DNA from: Caldilineaceae bacterium
Lineage (GTDB): Bacteria; Chloroflexota; Anaerolineae; Caldilineales; Caldilineaceae
Reading direction: 5' to 3'
DNA: 64,000 nucleotides
Assembly (NCBI GenBank): GCA_022821585.1
Contig: JAJEDI010000055.1
Location: 1 to 64,000 of the forward strand
The position numbers were made by a program, and so were the translations under genes. The notes under the pieces were generated by a model, which made no database searches, was not told the DNA's origin, and was given only the letters and a program-made list of their open reading frames with translations. Shown piece by piece: positions 38,109-47,386 of the stretch (positions within the stretch are counted from its first letter, which is position 1; each line of letters begins with the position of its first letter).

Positions 38109-38906
38109 TCAATACAACTCCGGCCGCCTGTCCGCAAAAATCGGGATCTTCGCCCGCGTCGCCTCCACCGTCTCCAGATCAATACGCACCGTCAGCAGCG
38201 CCTCGGTCTCCCCGCCCTCGATCAACGTCTCACCCCACGGATCAACCACCGCCGACGCCCCGAAGAAAGAGACATCATCCGACGTCCCCACGCGGTTGCA
38301 CGCAGCCACGAACCACTGGTTCTCGATCGCCCGGCTGCGCAGCAGCGTCCGCCAGTGCATCCGCCGCGGGTGCGGCCACGCCGCCGGCAGAATCACCAGG
38401 CGCGCCCCCTCCAGCGCATAGCGCCGGAACAGCTCCGGAAAACGCAGATCATAGCAGATAGCCAGCCCCGCGCAGCCCCACGGCAGCTCGTGCATCGTGC
38501 CCGACTCACCCGGCGCCAGGTACTGGTCCTCATTCATCAGCCGGAAAAGGTGCATCTTCCTGTAGGAGGCCGCCAGCCTGCCCTCGGGGCTGTAAAGCAC
38601 CATCGTATTGTAAAACTGCCCATCCTGGCTCTCCAGCATCGAACCGGTCAGCCAGACGTGGTTGTCCCTGGCCAGCGTGGCGAACCGCCCGAACCAGCCG
38701 TCATCGCCGGCCTCCGCCGCCAGCGGCGAAGCGTAACGGCCGGCGTTTTCCAGGTCGATGGAGCTGTGCCACAACTCCGGCAGCACCACCAGATCGCTGC
38801 CGCGCCCCGCCGCATCCTCGATAAACGCCTCCGCACGCTCAAAATTGCGCTCCGGAGCACCAGACAAACAGTCCATCTGCACCAAAGTAAGAACAAACTC
38901 AGACAT
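38109..38906 (-). CDS. Carbon-nitrogen hydrolase (nitrilase superfamily, omega-amidase-like)
   Basis: A cytoplasmic amidase-type hydrolase of 265 residues with the full catalytic set: Glu in VVLPELW near 42, Lys in YRKMHLF near 112, and Cys in AICYDLRFPELFR near 150. The motif around Cys and the normal length fit the omega-amidase/Nit2-like branch, which hydrolyses omega-amides such as alpha-ketoglutaramate. Other amide substrates are possible. I chose the ATG at 38906 because AAGGGA lies upstream and MSEFVLTLVQMD is the usual start; another ATG 9 bases earlier is less likely. Downstream is the repeat-rich end of the relic region. Confidence 0.88.
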   Translation of the reverse strand: MSEFVLTLVQMDCLSGAPERNFERAEAFIEDAAGRGSDLVVLPELWHSSIDLENAGRYASPLAAEAGDDGWFGRFATLARDNHVWLTGSMLESQDGQFYNTMVLYSPEGRLAASYRKMHLFRLMNEDQYLAPGESGTMHELPWGCAGLAICYDLRFPELFRRYALEGARLVILPAAWPHPRRMHWRTLLRSRAIENQWFVAACNRVGTSDDVSFFGASAVVDPWGETLIEGGETEALLTVRIDLETVEATRAKIPIFADRRPELY

Positions 38907-38961
38907 AAAAACCATCCCTTTCCAAGAATCCTGTTGTCACCACCCACCCATCCGCGCCGTC

Positions 38962-39007
38962 ACTATCCACTGACCACTGACTACTGACTACTGACTACTG
39001 ACCACTG
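38962..39007. repeat. Heptamer tandem repeat (ACTGACC/ACTGACT)
   Basis: Six to seven 7-bp units, starting ACTATCC as in the arrays at 136 and 42644. On the minus strand it begins 5 bases after the stop of the VOC gene and carries the same junction AACGGCAGT as the array after the acyltransferase gene. Confidence 0.85.
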
Positions 39008-39012
39008 CCGTT

Positions 39013-39384
39013 TCATACGTGCTGGTCAACAAGGATCGGATTGCCGTCAGGGTCCACGATCACAAAACTCGCCGGCCCCGTCGTCGTTTCGTCGGCCTCG
39101 CTGGCAAACTCGATCCCGTCCGCCTTCAGCTTCTCCTGGATCTCCCTGACATCGGTAAAGCTGTCAAGAGGTTGTGCGGAACTGTCCCAACCCGGATTGA
39201 ACGTCAGAATATTCTGTTCAAACATCCCCTGAAACAGGCCGATCACACAGCTGGGGCTCTTCATGATCAGCCAGCCCTCGCTTGCGTCACCGCCGAACAC
39301 CGCAAATCCGAGCTTTTCGTAAAAGGTCCGCGAGACCGCAATATCCTTGACTGCCAGGCTGACCGAAAAACTGCCTAATTCCAT
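39013..39384 (-). CDS. VOC-superfamily (glyoxalase/bleomycin-resistance-like) protein
   Basis: 123 residues with the two beta-alpha-beta-beta-beta modules of the vicinal oxygen chelate fold: FSVSLAVKDIAVSRTFYEKL (N-terminal module) and SFVIVDPDGNPILVDQH (C-terminal module). Members chelate a metal and act as lyases, dioxygenases or antibiotic-binding proteins; some have no metal. The usual first-strand metal His is Ser here (FSVSL), so metal binding is doubtful. Its stop lies directly next to a heptamer array. No functional partner is evident nearby. Confidence 0.82.
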   Translation of the reverse strand: MELGSFSVSLAVKDIAVSRTFYEKLGFAVFGGDASEGWLIMKSPSCVIGLFQGMFEQNILTFNPGWDSSAQPLDSFTDVREIQEKLKADGIEFASEADETTTGPASFVIVDPDGNPILVDQHV

Positions 39385-39469
39385 TTTATGACCCCACTGT
39401 CTCCTGAAGATCAGACCGCCGTGATAAGGGCTGTCGGCTCCTCTTGTCCACTATCCGCACCCCCGCCGT

Positions 39470-40300
39470 TCACGGCGCTTCCTCCGGGTCCGGCAACACC
39501 TCCACCGTCGCGCCCGGAGCAGGACCGCTGTACTCGCCCAGCCTGCGCGCACGCGCAACGCTCTCGGAACTCTGACCGCGCGCCCGCGACTGACTCGGCG
39601 CAGCATCCACATTCAGCTTGCTGCTGGCCGGCGGACGCGTCGCCCGCCAGATCAACCACGCACCCAGCAAAGGCAGCAGCACCGGCCACAAACGCAGCGG
39701 AAGATTCTCCTGACCCAAGCCAACCGAAAAAAGAAAAAGGCCCAGCAGCACCAGCACGGAACCCGGCACCAGCGCCCACCACAGCTGCCACCGCTGTCCC
39801 AGCAGGTAAAGCAGAAAGAAGACCGCCCCCAGGCCGATGAAGAGGAAAGTGCCCAGAACCGACGGCGATTCGGTGATGCTGCTCAGAGCGATCGTGCCGC
39901 CCAACATCAGCATGAATCCGCCCGGAATGATCGCCCACCAGCGGTCCGCTCGGTCCAGCAGATAGATGTGAAGGAACGCGATAGCCTGGCCCACGAACAG
40001 CACGCTGGCCGTAATGCGCTGGTCCAGCGTCGGCAAGGTGGTGAGATAGACCATCGCCGCCAGCGCGATCAGCGTCCAGCCGGGAATCAGGCGCCACCAA
40101 CTGTCGCGGGCCGAAAGATAGCCGCCCACAAACAGCAGCGCCATCAGGCCCAACAGCGCCGCCCCCCCGTACTGAACGTAAGGTTCAAAGCGGACAAAAA
40201 CATCCAGATTGAACAGCAGCAGCCCGATTCCCGCCAGCGTCAGCAACACGCCCCAGATCAGGTTGTTGACGCGGTTGTCGCTGCCCTTAGCCGCCATCAC
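39470..40300 (-). CDS. Multi-spanning membrane protein of unknown function
   Basis: 276 residues with eight to nine hydrophobic helices between about 12 and 205 (for example NLIWGVLLTLAGIGLLLFNL and WWALVPGSVLVLLGLFLF), including repeated WWxxxPG turns before helices. A hydrophilic tail of about 65 residues follows. It resembles uncharacterised membrane proteins of the DUF5668-like type. Two ATGs are adjacent at the start, and the upstream CAGGAG overlaps the end of the preceding dehydrogenase gene region (12-bp gap), so the two are probably co-transcribed. Confidence 0.75.
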   Translation of the reverse strand: MMAAKGSDNRVNNLIWGVLLTLAGIGLLLFNLDVFVRFEPYVQYGGAALLGLMALLFVGGYLSARDSWWRLIPGWTLIALAAMVYLTTLPTLDQRITASVLFVGQAIAFLHIYLLDRADRWWAIIPGGFMLMLGGTIALSSITESPSVLGTFLFIGLGAVFFLLYLLGQRWQLWWALVPGSVLVLLGLFLFSVGLGQENLPLRLWPVLLPLLGAWLIWRATRPPASSKLNVDAAPSQSRARGQSSESVARARRLGEYSGPAPGATVEVLPDPEEAP

Positions 40301-40312
40301 CTGCGCTCCTGG

Positions 40313-42619
40313 TCAACCGCCAACGGCCGGCGTCCCATCGCTCGAAGCCATACCCCGCCAGACCGTCTCCGGCGTAAACGGCAGCACGTCATACCACACA
40401 CCGACCGCATCGTGCAGCGCCGCCGCGATCGCCGGCGCCGTCGGCAGAAAAGGCATCTCCGCCATCCCCCGCGCGCCCAGCGGCCCCTGCGGGTCCGGCA
40501 GCTCCAGGATCACCGGCACGATCTCCTCGGCCACGTCGGCCACGCCCGGAATCAGATAGTTGCTCAAGCGAGGGGTGATCGTGACCCCCTCCTCCTGCAG
40601 ATAGTTCTCCAGCAGCGTCCAGCCGATCGACTGCGCCACCGCCCCCTCTATCTGCCCCTCCACATGCTGCGGATGGATCGCCCTGCCCACGTCGTTGACA
40701 CTCACGAACCGCTTGACCGTCACGTGCCCGGTCTCCCGGTCCACCTCCACGTCAGCCACCTGCGCGCAATACCCGTAGGTGATGTTGGGGTCGCACGCGC
40801 CCGTCTCGCGGTCCAATGGCGTCGTGGCCCGCGGATGATAGACGAACTCGGCCCGCGCCGGGCGTTCCTCATCCCGCCACAACGCCATCGCCCGCTCGGC
40901 CGCGCCCTGTATCGCGTTGCCGGCCATAAACGTCATGCGGCTGGCCGAGCTGCTGCCGCTCGAGCCGGTCACGTCCGTGTCCTCCGCCTCCAACTCCACC
41001 TGCTCCGGCGAAAGACCCAGCATCTCCGCGGTCATCAGAATGAAGGCGGTGTGTGCACCCTGCCCCACCTCCGCGCCCACGCAGCCCACCCGCGCCCGCT
41101 CAACTGTCTCCCCGCCGTGCAGCTCCACCCACGCCGTGCAGTGCTCCGGAAAACCGAAACTGTAGCCCACGTTCTTGTAGGAGACGGCGATCCCCCGGCC
41201 CCGCGCGATCCCGCCGCCGGAAGAGTCAAGGCTCGTGGTCAGCAGCCCGTTGCCATTCTCCGGCGGCCTGCTGCCGGCCCCGGCAGCCGGTAGCGACCAC
41301 TGACCGGCGCGCTCCTGCCAGCCGCCCTGCCGCGCCGCCTCGGCCAGCACCTCCTCGGTCGTACACCCTTCGGGAATCGGGCTGCCGGTAACCAGGACCG
41401 AGCCGTCGCGCAATATATTGCGCATGCGCAGTTCGACCGGGTCCATGTCCAGAGTATGCGCCAGCTTGGCCATCTGCATCTCAGCCGCAAAATGCGCCTG
41501 CGGCCCGCCGAATCCGCGAAAGGCCCCGCCCGGACAGTTGTTGGTGTAGACCGTGCGCGCATCCACGTGCGCGTTCGCAATCTCATAAGGGCCCAGGCAC
41601 ATCAGCGTGGCGTTGGCCAGCACTTTGGTACTCGTGTACGCGTATGCGCCCGAGTCGCTGGTCAAATCCATCTGCGCCGCCACCACCTTGCCCTCTTTCG
41701 TCGCCCCCCACTTGGCCCGGATCACGAACGCATGCCGCTTGTGGTGCCCGACGATCGACTCCTCCCGGCTCCACACCGTCTTCACCGGGCGCCCCGTCCT
41801 CCACGCCGCCAGCGCCAGCGGAATCTGGATCGACATATCCTCCCGCCCGCCAAAAGCCCCGCCGACGGCCGGGTAGCGCACCACGATCTGGCTCGCCGGC
41901 AGGCTGAGAGCATGGGAAATCTGTTCCTGGTCCTCGTGCATCCACTGCCCCGCCACGATCACCTCGATGCGGCCGTCGCCGCGCACGTGCGCCAGGCCCG
42001 CCTCCGGCTGCAGATAGGCGTGCTCCTGCGGGTGCGTGCTGTAGACGCCCTCCACGCACACGTCGGCCTGAGCAAAGCCGGCCTCGATATCCCCGCAGCG
42101 CAGGCGGTGCGTCACCAGCAGATTCGACCCTCTGTCCCGCCCTTCCGGGTAAGGAAAATTGCTGAAGGGATGAGGATGCAGCGGCGGCGTGTCGGCCGCC
42201 AGCGCCTGTTCCGTATTGGTGATGACCGGCAGCGGCTCATACTCGATCTCCAGCAGCCGCGCCGCCGCCTCAGCCTGCGCCGCCGTCTCGGCCACGATCA
42301 GCGCCACCTTGTCCCCTTCCCAACGCACCACCTCCGCCTGCGGCGTGCTCCCCAGCCCGCACAGCACCGGCTGGTCCGGCATCACCAGCCCGTACTCGTT
42401 CACCGGCACGTCCGCCGCCGTCAGAATGGCAATGACGCCCTCCGCCGCCGCCGCCCGCTCCGTATCCATGCGCACAATACGCGCATGAGGCACACCGGCA
42501 AATACGATCTTCAACCAGGCCTGTCCCGGCAGATCGATATCCCCCGGATAGGCAGCCTGCCCCGTCACCTTCTCCGCCGCATCAAAACGCGGCACACTAC
42601 TCCCAACCGCCCGCATCAA
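40313..42619 (-). CDS. Xanthine-dehydrogenase-family molybdenum-binding subunit
   Basis: 768 residues, the normal length for the large molybdenum-pterin subunit of xanthine dehydrogenase/CO dehydrogenase-type hydroxylases. It shows the N-terminal a/b-hammerhead domain ([20 protein letters not shown]), cofactor motifs VGGAFGGRE near 235 and FRGFGGPQ near 345, and the active-site Glu region GARGMAEMP near 710. The FAD-binding medium subunit and [2Fe-2S] small subunit genes that normally lie next to it are not in the window, so it is an orphan here. The substrate is unknown. It is followed after 12 bp by a membrane protein gene; upstream lies a heptamer array. Confidence 0.9.
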   Translation of the reverse strand: MMRAVGSSVPRFDAAEKVTGQAAYPGDIDLPGQAWLKIVFAGVPHARIVRMDTERAAAAEGVIAILTAADVPVNEYGLVMPDQPVLCGLGSTPQAEVVRWEGDKVALIVAETAAQAEAAARLLEIEYEPLPVITNTEQALAADTPPLHPHPFSNFPYPEGRDRGSNLLVTHRLRCGDIEAGFAQADVCVEGVYSTHPQEHAYLQPEAGLAHVRGDGRIEVIVAGQWMHEDQEQISHALSLPASQIVVRYPAVGGAFGGREDMSIQIPLALAAWRTGRPVKTVWSREESIVGHHKRHAFVIRAKWGATKEGKVVAAQMDLTSDSGAYAYTSTKVLANATLMCLGPYEIANAHVDARTVYTNNCPGGAFRGFGGPQAHFAAEMQMAKLAHTLDMDPVELRMRNILRDGSVLVTGSPIPEGCTTEEVLAEAARQGGWQERAGQWSLPAAGAGSRPPENGNGLLTTSLDSSGGGIARGRGIAVSYKNVGYSFGFPEHCTAWVELHGGETVERARVGCVGAEVGQGAHTAFILMTAEMLGLSPEQVELEAEDTDVTGSSGSSSASRMTFMAGNAIQGAAERAMALWRDEERPARAEFVYHPRATTPLDRETGACDPNITYGYCAQVADVEVDRETGHVTVKRFVSVNDVGRAIHPQHVEGQIEGAVAQSIGWTLLENYLQEEGVTITPRLSNYLIPGVADVAEEIVPVILELPDPQGPLGARGMAEMPFLPTAPAIAAALHDAVGVWYDVLPFTPETVWRGMASSDGTPAVGG

Positions 42620-42643
42620 ACCACCTCAACGACCACTCTGACC

Positions 42644-42687
42644 ACTATCCACTGACCGCTGCAGTTACTGACTACTGACTACTGCCG
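42644..42687. repeat. Heptamer tandem repeat, interrupted copy
   Basis: Units ACTATCC, ACTGACC, then GCTGCAGTT, then ACTGACT twice. It sits immediately after the stop codon of the acyltransferase gene (minus strand) and shares the ACTATCC border with the arrays at 136 and 38962. Confidence 0.8.
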
Positions 42688-42688
42688 T

Positions 42689-43258
42689 TCAAAACCACTC
42701 CGGATTTCGAGCCGGGATCCCGCGGTAATAGGCCTGAATCTCTTCGATCTGCGTTTCCATATCTCCGCTCGGGTAAACTGTCGGACCGATACCCGCGACC
42801 CGCCGTTCAAAGTCGGCATAGGCCAGGGTGATAGGCGTCCCCGAACCGAGAGCGATACGATAGAAACCGGTCTTCCAACGCTCTACCTTCTTGCGCGTCC
42901 CCTCCGGCGTGAGAACCAGCACGAACTTCTCGCTCCGGTTCATTTCGTCGACAACCTGCTGCGCAAGATCGCCGGGTGCCTGGCGATTCACCGGTAGGGC
43001 GCCCATCCAGCGCATGAGACCGCCCATGACGTGATCGCAGGCCTCTCTCTTGACCATCCACCTACAATCCAGCCCGGTGGCCAAAAAGAACCCAACCGCC
43101 AGCACGGCATCCCAGTGCGAAGTGTGCGGCGCGCCGATAATCACCAGCTTGGGCACGTCCGGCAGCTGACCCTCGATGCGCCAGCCCAGCAACCTGTACA
43201 ACAACCGGCCGATTGCACGCGTCAGCCAGTTCCCCCGCCGCGGCAACGAAGGTGACAT
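42689..43258 (-). CDS. 1-acyl-sn-glycerol-3-phosphate acyltransferase-like protein (PlsC family)
   Basis: 189 residues. PlsC-type motifs are visible: IGAPHTSHWDAVL near 45 in place of NHxxxxD (HTSHWD), CDHVMGGLMRWMGALPVNR near 78, LTPEGTRKK near 120 (the FPEGTR block), and a Pro-containing GSGTPITLAY near 140. Such enzymes acylate lysophosphatidic acid or related lipids at the membrane. The start is uncertain: I chose the ATG at 43258, which begins just before the first amphipathic helix (NWLTRAIGRLLYRLLGW). A longer frame to 43516 overlaps the acetyltransferase gene and encodes poorly credible sequence. It is probably membrane-associated through its N-terminus. Confidence 0.82.
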   Translation of the reverse strand: MSPSLPRRGNWLTRAIGRLLYRLLGWRIEGQLPDVPKLVIIGAPHTSHWDAVLAVGFFLATGLDCRWMVKREACDHVMGGLMRWMGALPVNRQAPGDLAQQVVDEMNRSEKFVLVLTPEGTRKKVERWKTGFYRIALGSGTPITLAYADFERRVAGIGPTVYPSGDMETQIEEIQAYYRGIPARNPEWF

Positions 43259-43403
43259 GACCAAATCCGCGCTGTGCCTGTCGATTAACGGCTCCGGCCC
43301 CAGCCAGCCCCACTCCCCCACACTTGGCGAGGACGAAAGAAGCCTTCCTCTTTCGCGGCGGAAGAGAACGACAAGAAAGAAAACTCCGAGGAGAAAGAAA
43401 ACG

Positions 43404-43916
43404 TCACTCCGCATTCCTTTTCTGATCATAGATGCGAAACCCCCTCTTCTGGTAGTTTGGCAACGCCGATGGATGGTCCAGCGTACACGTGTGAACCCAG
43501 ACCCGCTCCGGGCCAAGCGCCCACGCCCGCCTGATCGCCTCCGTCAGCAGCGCCCCTCCCACGCCCCGCCCGACAAAGGGCGGCAACAGGCCGAAATAGG
43601 CCAGCTCCACTTGAAAACTTCCTGCATCGCGCTGCGGGTCCAACTCAAAATAGCCGGCCGGCGTCTCGCGCACATACCCGATCCATGTCTGCATGCCAGG
43701 CCGCTCCATCCAGGCCTGCCACTGCTCCGCCGTCCACGACAGACGCTTAGTCCACGAATACGCCCGCCCCACCTCGGTATAGAAAAAACGGTTCAGCGCC
43801 GGAAACGCCGCCTCCGCCCGCCGCACCGCAAAAGGCTCCGCCGGCAACCGCGCCGGCCGCAACGCCTCCGCGCTCGTCATCTCCAAATAATAGGTGATCA
43901 CTTCAGTTTCACTAAC
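43404..43916 (-). CDS. GNAT-family N-acetyltransferase
   Basis: About 170 residues. The GNAT acetyl-CoA site is VELAYFGLLPPFVGRGVGGA (motif A, near 105-125), followed by LLTEAIRRAWALG and a C-terminal NYQKRGF strand (motif B). The N-terminal ITYYLEMTSAEALRP is typical of a GNAT subgroup with unknown acceptor. The start is unsure: GTG at 43916 or 43901, or ATG at 43880. The frame farther upstream encodes only the repeat sequence at 43917-43951. The gene precedes the PlsC-like gene on the same strand with a gap of about 145 bp. Confidence 0.8.
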   Translation of the reverse strand, partial: VSETEVITYYLEMTSAEALRPARLPAEPFAVRRAEAAFPALNRFFYTEVGRAYSWTKRLSWTAEQWQAWMERPGMQTWIGYVRETPAGYFELDPQRDAGSFQVELAYFGLLPPFVGRGVGGALLTEAIRRAWALGPERVWVHTCTLDHPSALPNYQKRGFRIYDQKRNAE

Positions 43917-43952
43917 CACTAACCCCTGGCCCCCAACCCCTGGCCCCTGCAT

Positions 43953-44103
43953 TTATGGGCGGTCGGGCCTATTCGGCCCTCCCTTGTGCGGGGGCTCCGC
44001 CCCCGCAACGCCCCGGGCCAACAACATGCCTCGTCGACCTGGTGTCGATATTGGTAACAGGTGCCCGATCGAAGGGGTTTCGCCAAACCACGTCCCGCCA
44101 GAC
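43953..44103. repeat. About 145-bp dispersed intergenic element, copy B
   Basis: Homologous along its length to 27363-27510, with the same order of blocks and the inverted repeat GGGGGCTCCGCCCCC. The adjacent CGCCAGACTGTxCCCACxCCA (about 44095) also recurs near 27858, so the copied unit may be larger or composite. Confidence 0.85.
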
Positions 44104-44247
44104 TGTACCCACCCCAAATCTGAGATGTACCCGAGAAGCTTGCCATAGCGCCGAGGCCGATCGTCTACAGCAGCCGCCAGGCCGGTTGCCGCTGCAGGCA
44201 AACAGTCCAGCAAGTCCGGGAACGAAATCGGACGGCCGCGATAGGCC

Positions 44248-46095
44248 TCAGTGGAGGACCCTCCAGCGCTCGTACAGCGGGGTACCGTCCTGTTGCGCAT
44301 ACACCTCTTCGAGCTCCAGGCGGCCGCCCCTACCTTTAACGATTCGCTCGAATGCTTCACGCCTTCCTCGGAAAAGCTCATTACCCGGCGCTCGCAGGAG
44401 GTAGACGTTGTCGGTGTTTTGCAGAAATGGCTCGATGCGCTGGATGAACGTCTCGTCCGGCTCCGACAGGGAACTGTAGCCAAACACCTCGACCGGCCTG
44501 ACGCTCCCCTCGCTCAGAAATCGGACTGGGGCCTCCATCCCCCAATCGAGAACGATTGGGGCGCCCTTACCCCCGTGACGCAGGTCATAAGCGAGGTGGT
44601 AGGAGGCGTCTGAATGGTCCACCAGCCCACCGCTGCGCGTCAGCGCGCTGTGGTAGGCGGACGTTGCCCGCAGATCGAGCAGCACGCCGGCACACACAAG
44701 GATCGCAAGGATGAATTGGAGAGCGGACACTCGTACGATGGGCAGCTTCACCCGGCAGCGCGAAGCCAGGGCGCAAAGCCGTTCAGGCGCCCAGATCCTG
44801 CTTTTCAAACGTCCCTCGCCTCCCGTGACGTCAGGTCGCCGCGCTCTGTTCGCCTCCGGACCCTCTGTTGGAGCAGAACTTCGCCAGAGTTCGTGCAGGG
44901 CAACGCCCGTCAAACCGATCACGAGCGGATGAAGCAAAGCGTAGTGGGTAACGAACAGATCGCTGACGGTGAACAAACTGGCCGCAAACGCCGCTGCGAG
45001 CAACAAGAGAGGAGGACCGACCACACGGCGGCCTGCAGGGCGCGACAGAGCGATGGCAGGTAGTACCAGCGCCAGCCAGGGGGCGAACGCGTTCTGCTCG
45101 GTCGCACCCAGATACCAGAGATGGTCACCGCGCAGAGTCTGGAGCAGCTGCTGCCAGCGCACCGACGCATTTGTCCAGATTGCGGCATTGTCCACGCCAT
45201 AGTAGCTGCTGCCTAGGTTTTGGGTGATAGTCGTCAGTGTGCCGCCAGTCTTGAGATTGAACAGAATGAGCGGTACCAGGGGCAAGGCGAAGGCGAAGGC
45301 GGTTACGAGGGGCACAATTATTGGACGCAATTGGCGCAGCCTGGCAACCCCGCCCTCAGACGGCTCTGCGAGCGGATTCCGGTGACCCTCTCCTGCATCT
45401 GTACGAAGTGCGTGCCTGCCCCTCTGCCACAGCCACCATCCGGCACAGATGATGGCGAAGGGCAGGACAATCCACGCCGCCAGCAGTTTGGCATAGACGG
45501 CAAGCCCACCGCAAAGAGCCGAAAGTATCAGGGCGCGGCCCTGCCCGAGCCGCAACCATCGGAGCGCCTGCCAGATACAGGCGAAGGTGAGAGGCAAAGT
45601 GGCATTGGTGATGAAGATCCCCTGCCGCTGCCAGAATATAAAACTGGGCGCGGCGGCCAGGAGGGTCAGGCAAGCGAGAGCGGCGGGTGAAATGGGTGCA
45701 ACGCGGACCTCCCTGTTTTCGCTGAGGGCCAGCCATTCCGATACGCTTCGTTCCAGCGCCAGCAGACCAAGTACGGCCAGAGTCAGAGGCAAGAAGCGCA
45801 GATTGGGCACGCCGATTCCTGTTGCCGCCAGGAACGGCAGCGCCAGATAGACGTTCAGTGCACCGATATAGTCCTGTACCATCAAGGGAAGATCGAGGCC
45901 GAAGACCGAAATGGTCGCGCCGCGGAACGCAGTCACCGGTATGCCGTGGAGAAGCTCCATCGCGTTGACGCCGGCCTCTTTGGCTTCGTCGTAATGGAGA
46001 CCGGGCAAGCCCAACTGATATGCGGCCAGAAAAAGAAAGAGGCCGACTGAAGCAACCAGCCAGCCACTTCGTACTCTGCTCTGCCCGCGCGTCAT
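44248..46095 (-). CDS. Membrane glycosyltransferase (ArnT/PMT-like, GT39/GT83 type)
   Basis: 615 residues with about eleven to twelve hydrophobic helices and a C-terminal extracytoplasmic domain of roughly 150 residues. The first loop carries LPGLHYDEAKEAG near 33, the acidic DE pair typical of dolichyl- or undecaprenyl-phosphate-sugar transferases of the GT-C fold. Such enzymes transfer a sugar from a lipid-phosphate donor to protein or lipid outside the membrane. The ATG overlaps the stop of the FecR-like gene by four bases (ATGA), so it is the last gene of a tight operon. Acceptor and sugar are unknown. Confidence 0.82.
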   Translation of the reverse strand: MTRGQSRVRSGWLVASVGLFLFLAAYQLGLPGLHYDEAKEAGVNAMELLHGIPVTAFRGATISVFGLDLPLMVQDYIGALNVYLALPFLAATGIGVPNLRFLPLTLAVLGLLALERSVSEWLALSENREVRVAPISPAALACLTLLAAAPSFIFWQRQGIFITNATLPLTFACIWQALRWLRLGQGRALILSALCGGLAVYAKLLAAWIVLPFAIICAGWWLWQRGRHALRTDAGEGHRNPLAEPSEGGVARLRQLRPIIVPLVTAFAFALPLVPLILFNLKTGGTLTTITQNLGSSYYGVDNAAIWTNASVRWQQLLQTLRGDHLWYLGATEQNAFAPWLALVLPAIALSRPAGRRVVGPPLLLLAAAFAASLFTVSDLFVTHYALLHPLVIGLTGVALHELWRSSAPTEGPEANRARRPDVTGGEGRLKSRIWAPERLCALASRCRVKLPIVRVSALQFILAILVCAGVLLDLRATSAYHSALTRSGGLVDHSDASYHLAYDLRHGGKGAPIVLDWGMEAPVRFLSEGSVRPVEVFGYSSLSEPDETFIQRIEPFLQNTDNVYLLRAPGNELFRGRREAFERIVKGRGGRLELEEVYAQQDGTPLYERWRVLH

Positions 46096-47384
46096 TCGAC
46101 GATCAGCTCCAGGTCGCTGGCGAAGGACAGGTAGTTCCAGCCGCTGGCATAGAGCCTGATGCTCTCGATATGGGCTGGCGGTGTCGCGTCCAAGACTTCC
46201 ATCAGATTATCTGACTTATAGCTATGCCAGGTGAAGATCGGGGCCTGTTCGCCGCCAAACAGCGGGTATTCCGGTGGTGGATCCGTGTTATAGAAGCCAT
46301 ATCCCCACTTCCTTTCCTCACCATAGATGTCCGTAAAGGCAATTTCGACGCGAATGGGAAACTCGGAGCTTAGCTCTCCGGCGCCAGGCAGCGTCTGCCA
46401 GTCCAGATTGACATCCAGCCTGACGACCAGCGAGTCGTAGCTTTGTACATTCTCGTCGACAACCTGGCGAAGCCCAATCTCGGTATGTACCTGGTTTGGG
46501 CCTCTGTATAAGAACTTGGCTGCACGGCGCCCGTCTTTTTCGATGAATTCAACCGTGCCAGGAGTAACATGCGGCGGCGTGTAGCTTTCCCACACCTCTC
46601 CCAGCGGTCTCGCGAAAGCGCTGTCTCGGAGCAGGTTATGAACCACTGGAACAGCCGGCAATATTGTTCCGTCCGCCTGAATCCAAGTACGCAGCCCCGA
46701 TTCAATCTCGACCGCCTTCTGTCCCTGCTGTATGAGTTTGGCAATGCCCTGCTTTACCACGACCTCACTGCTCTCGGTATTGACGATGAAGGCGTAGTTT
46801 CCTTCCTCAAGGTGGGCCTCGCCTTGCGGCGTCTCGATCTGGACTACGACCGGCCGGTCAAAGGCGCTCCGCGTAAACATCCTCACCTGTCCCCGGTAAA
46901 GGCGTATGCGCAGGGTATAGGTTTGATTGCTGCCGGCAAAGTAGGGCCGCCGGCTACTCACAATTTCAAGAGCTGTGTTGGGATAGAGTAGAATCGTGCC
47001 CATCAACTCATCGCTCATTCCACCTGCGGGGAGGCCCAACACACCCTGGGTTGCCGCGCCTGTCGTCTCCAGCCTGCTGCCCTCACTGACACCTTCGCGC
47101 ATGTCCGTGATGGCAATCGGTTGATCCGAACTTGGCTGGTAGAGGAGGACTGTGCCTACAGTCGTCTCAAATTGCAGAGGCTGCCTCGCGGCGGCCGCGT
47201 GGTAGAGGTTGCGAACCGCCAGGGGGATTCCCGTTACAAGGACGAGAAAGAAGGCAAAAGAGAGTAGAAGGACAACCCAGGCTGCGCGTTCCGGACGTTC
47301 ACGCCAGCGGGGCATGGGCTGTGACTCAATGGACGACGACTCGTCAACTGTGGGGCTCGGCGATACCGATGGTTCCGCCGTCAT
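46092..47384 (-). CDS. FecR-like membrane-anchored protein
   Basis: 430 residues: a cytoplasmic N-terminus of about 35 residues, one transmembrane helix (about 35-58, WVVLLLSFAFFLVLVTGIPLAV), then an extracytoplasmic FecR-like beta region (about 70-230). FecR-type patterns are VREG-like DMREGVSEGSRLET, LRIRLYRGQVRMF, and VQIETPQGEAHLEEGNYAFI. A C-terminal beta-sandwich-like domain (about 255-430, FLYRGPNQVHTEIGLRQVV) could bind carbohydrate. It is two bases downstream of the TPR gene and overlaps the glycosyltransferase gene. No sigma factor gene is near, so classical FecIR signalling is not indicated; a structural or surface-glycan role is inference. Confidence 0.75.
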   Translation of the reverse strand: MTAEPSVSPSPTVDESSSIESQPMPRWRERPERAAWVVLLLSFAFFLVLVTGIPLAVRNLYHAAAARQPLQFETTVGTVLLYQPSSDQPIAITDMREGVSEGSRLETTGAATQGVLGLPAGGMSDELMGTILLYPNTALEIVSSRRPYFAGSNQTYTLRIRLYRGQVRMFTRSAFDRPVVVQIETPQGEAHLEEGNYAFIVNTESSEVVVKQGIAKLIQQGQKAVEIESGLRTWIQADGTILPAVPVVHNLLRDSAFARPLGEVWESYTPPHVTPGTVEFIEKDGRRAAKFLYRGPNQVHTEIGLRQVVDENVQSYDSLVVRLDVNLDWQTLPGAGELSSEFPIRVEIAFTDIYGEERKWGYGFYNTDPPPEYPLFGGEQAPIFTWHSYKSDNLMEVLDATPPAHIESIRLYASGWNYLSFASDLELIVE

Positions 47385-47386
47385 TG

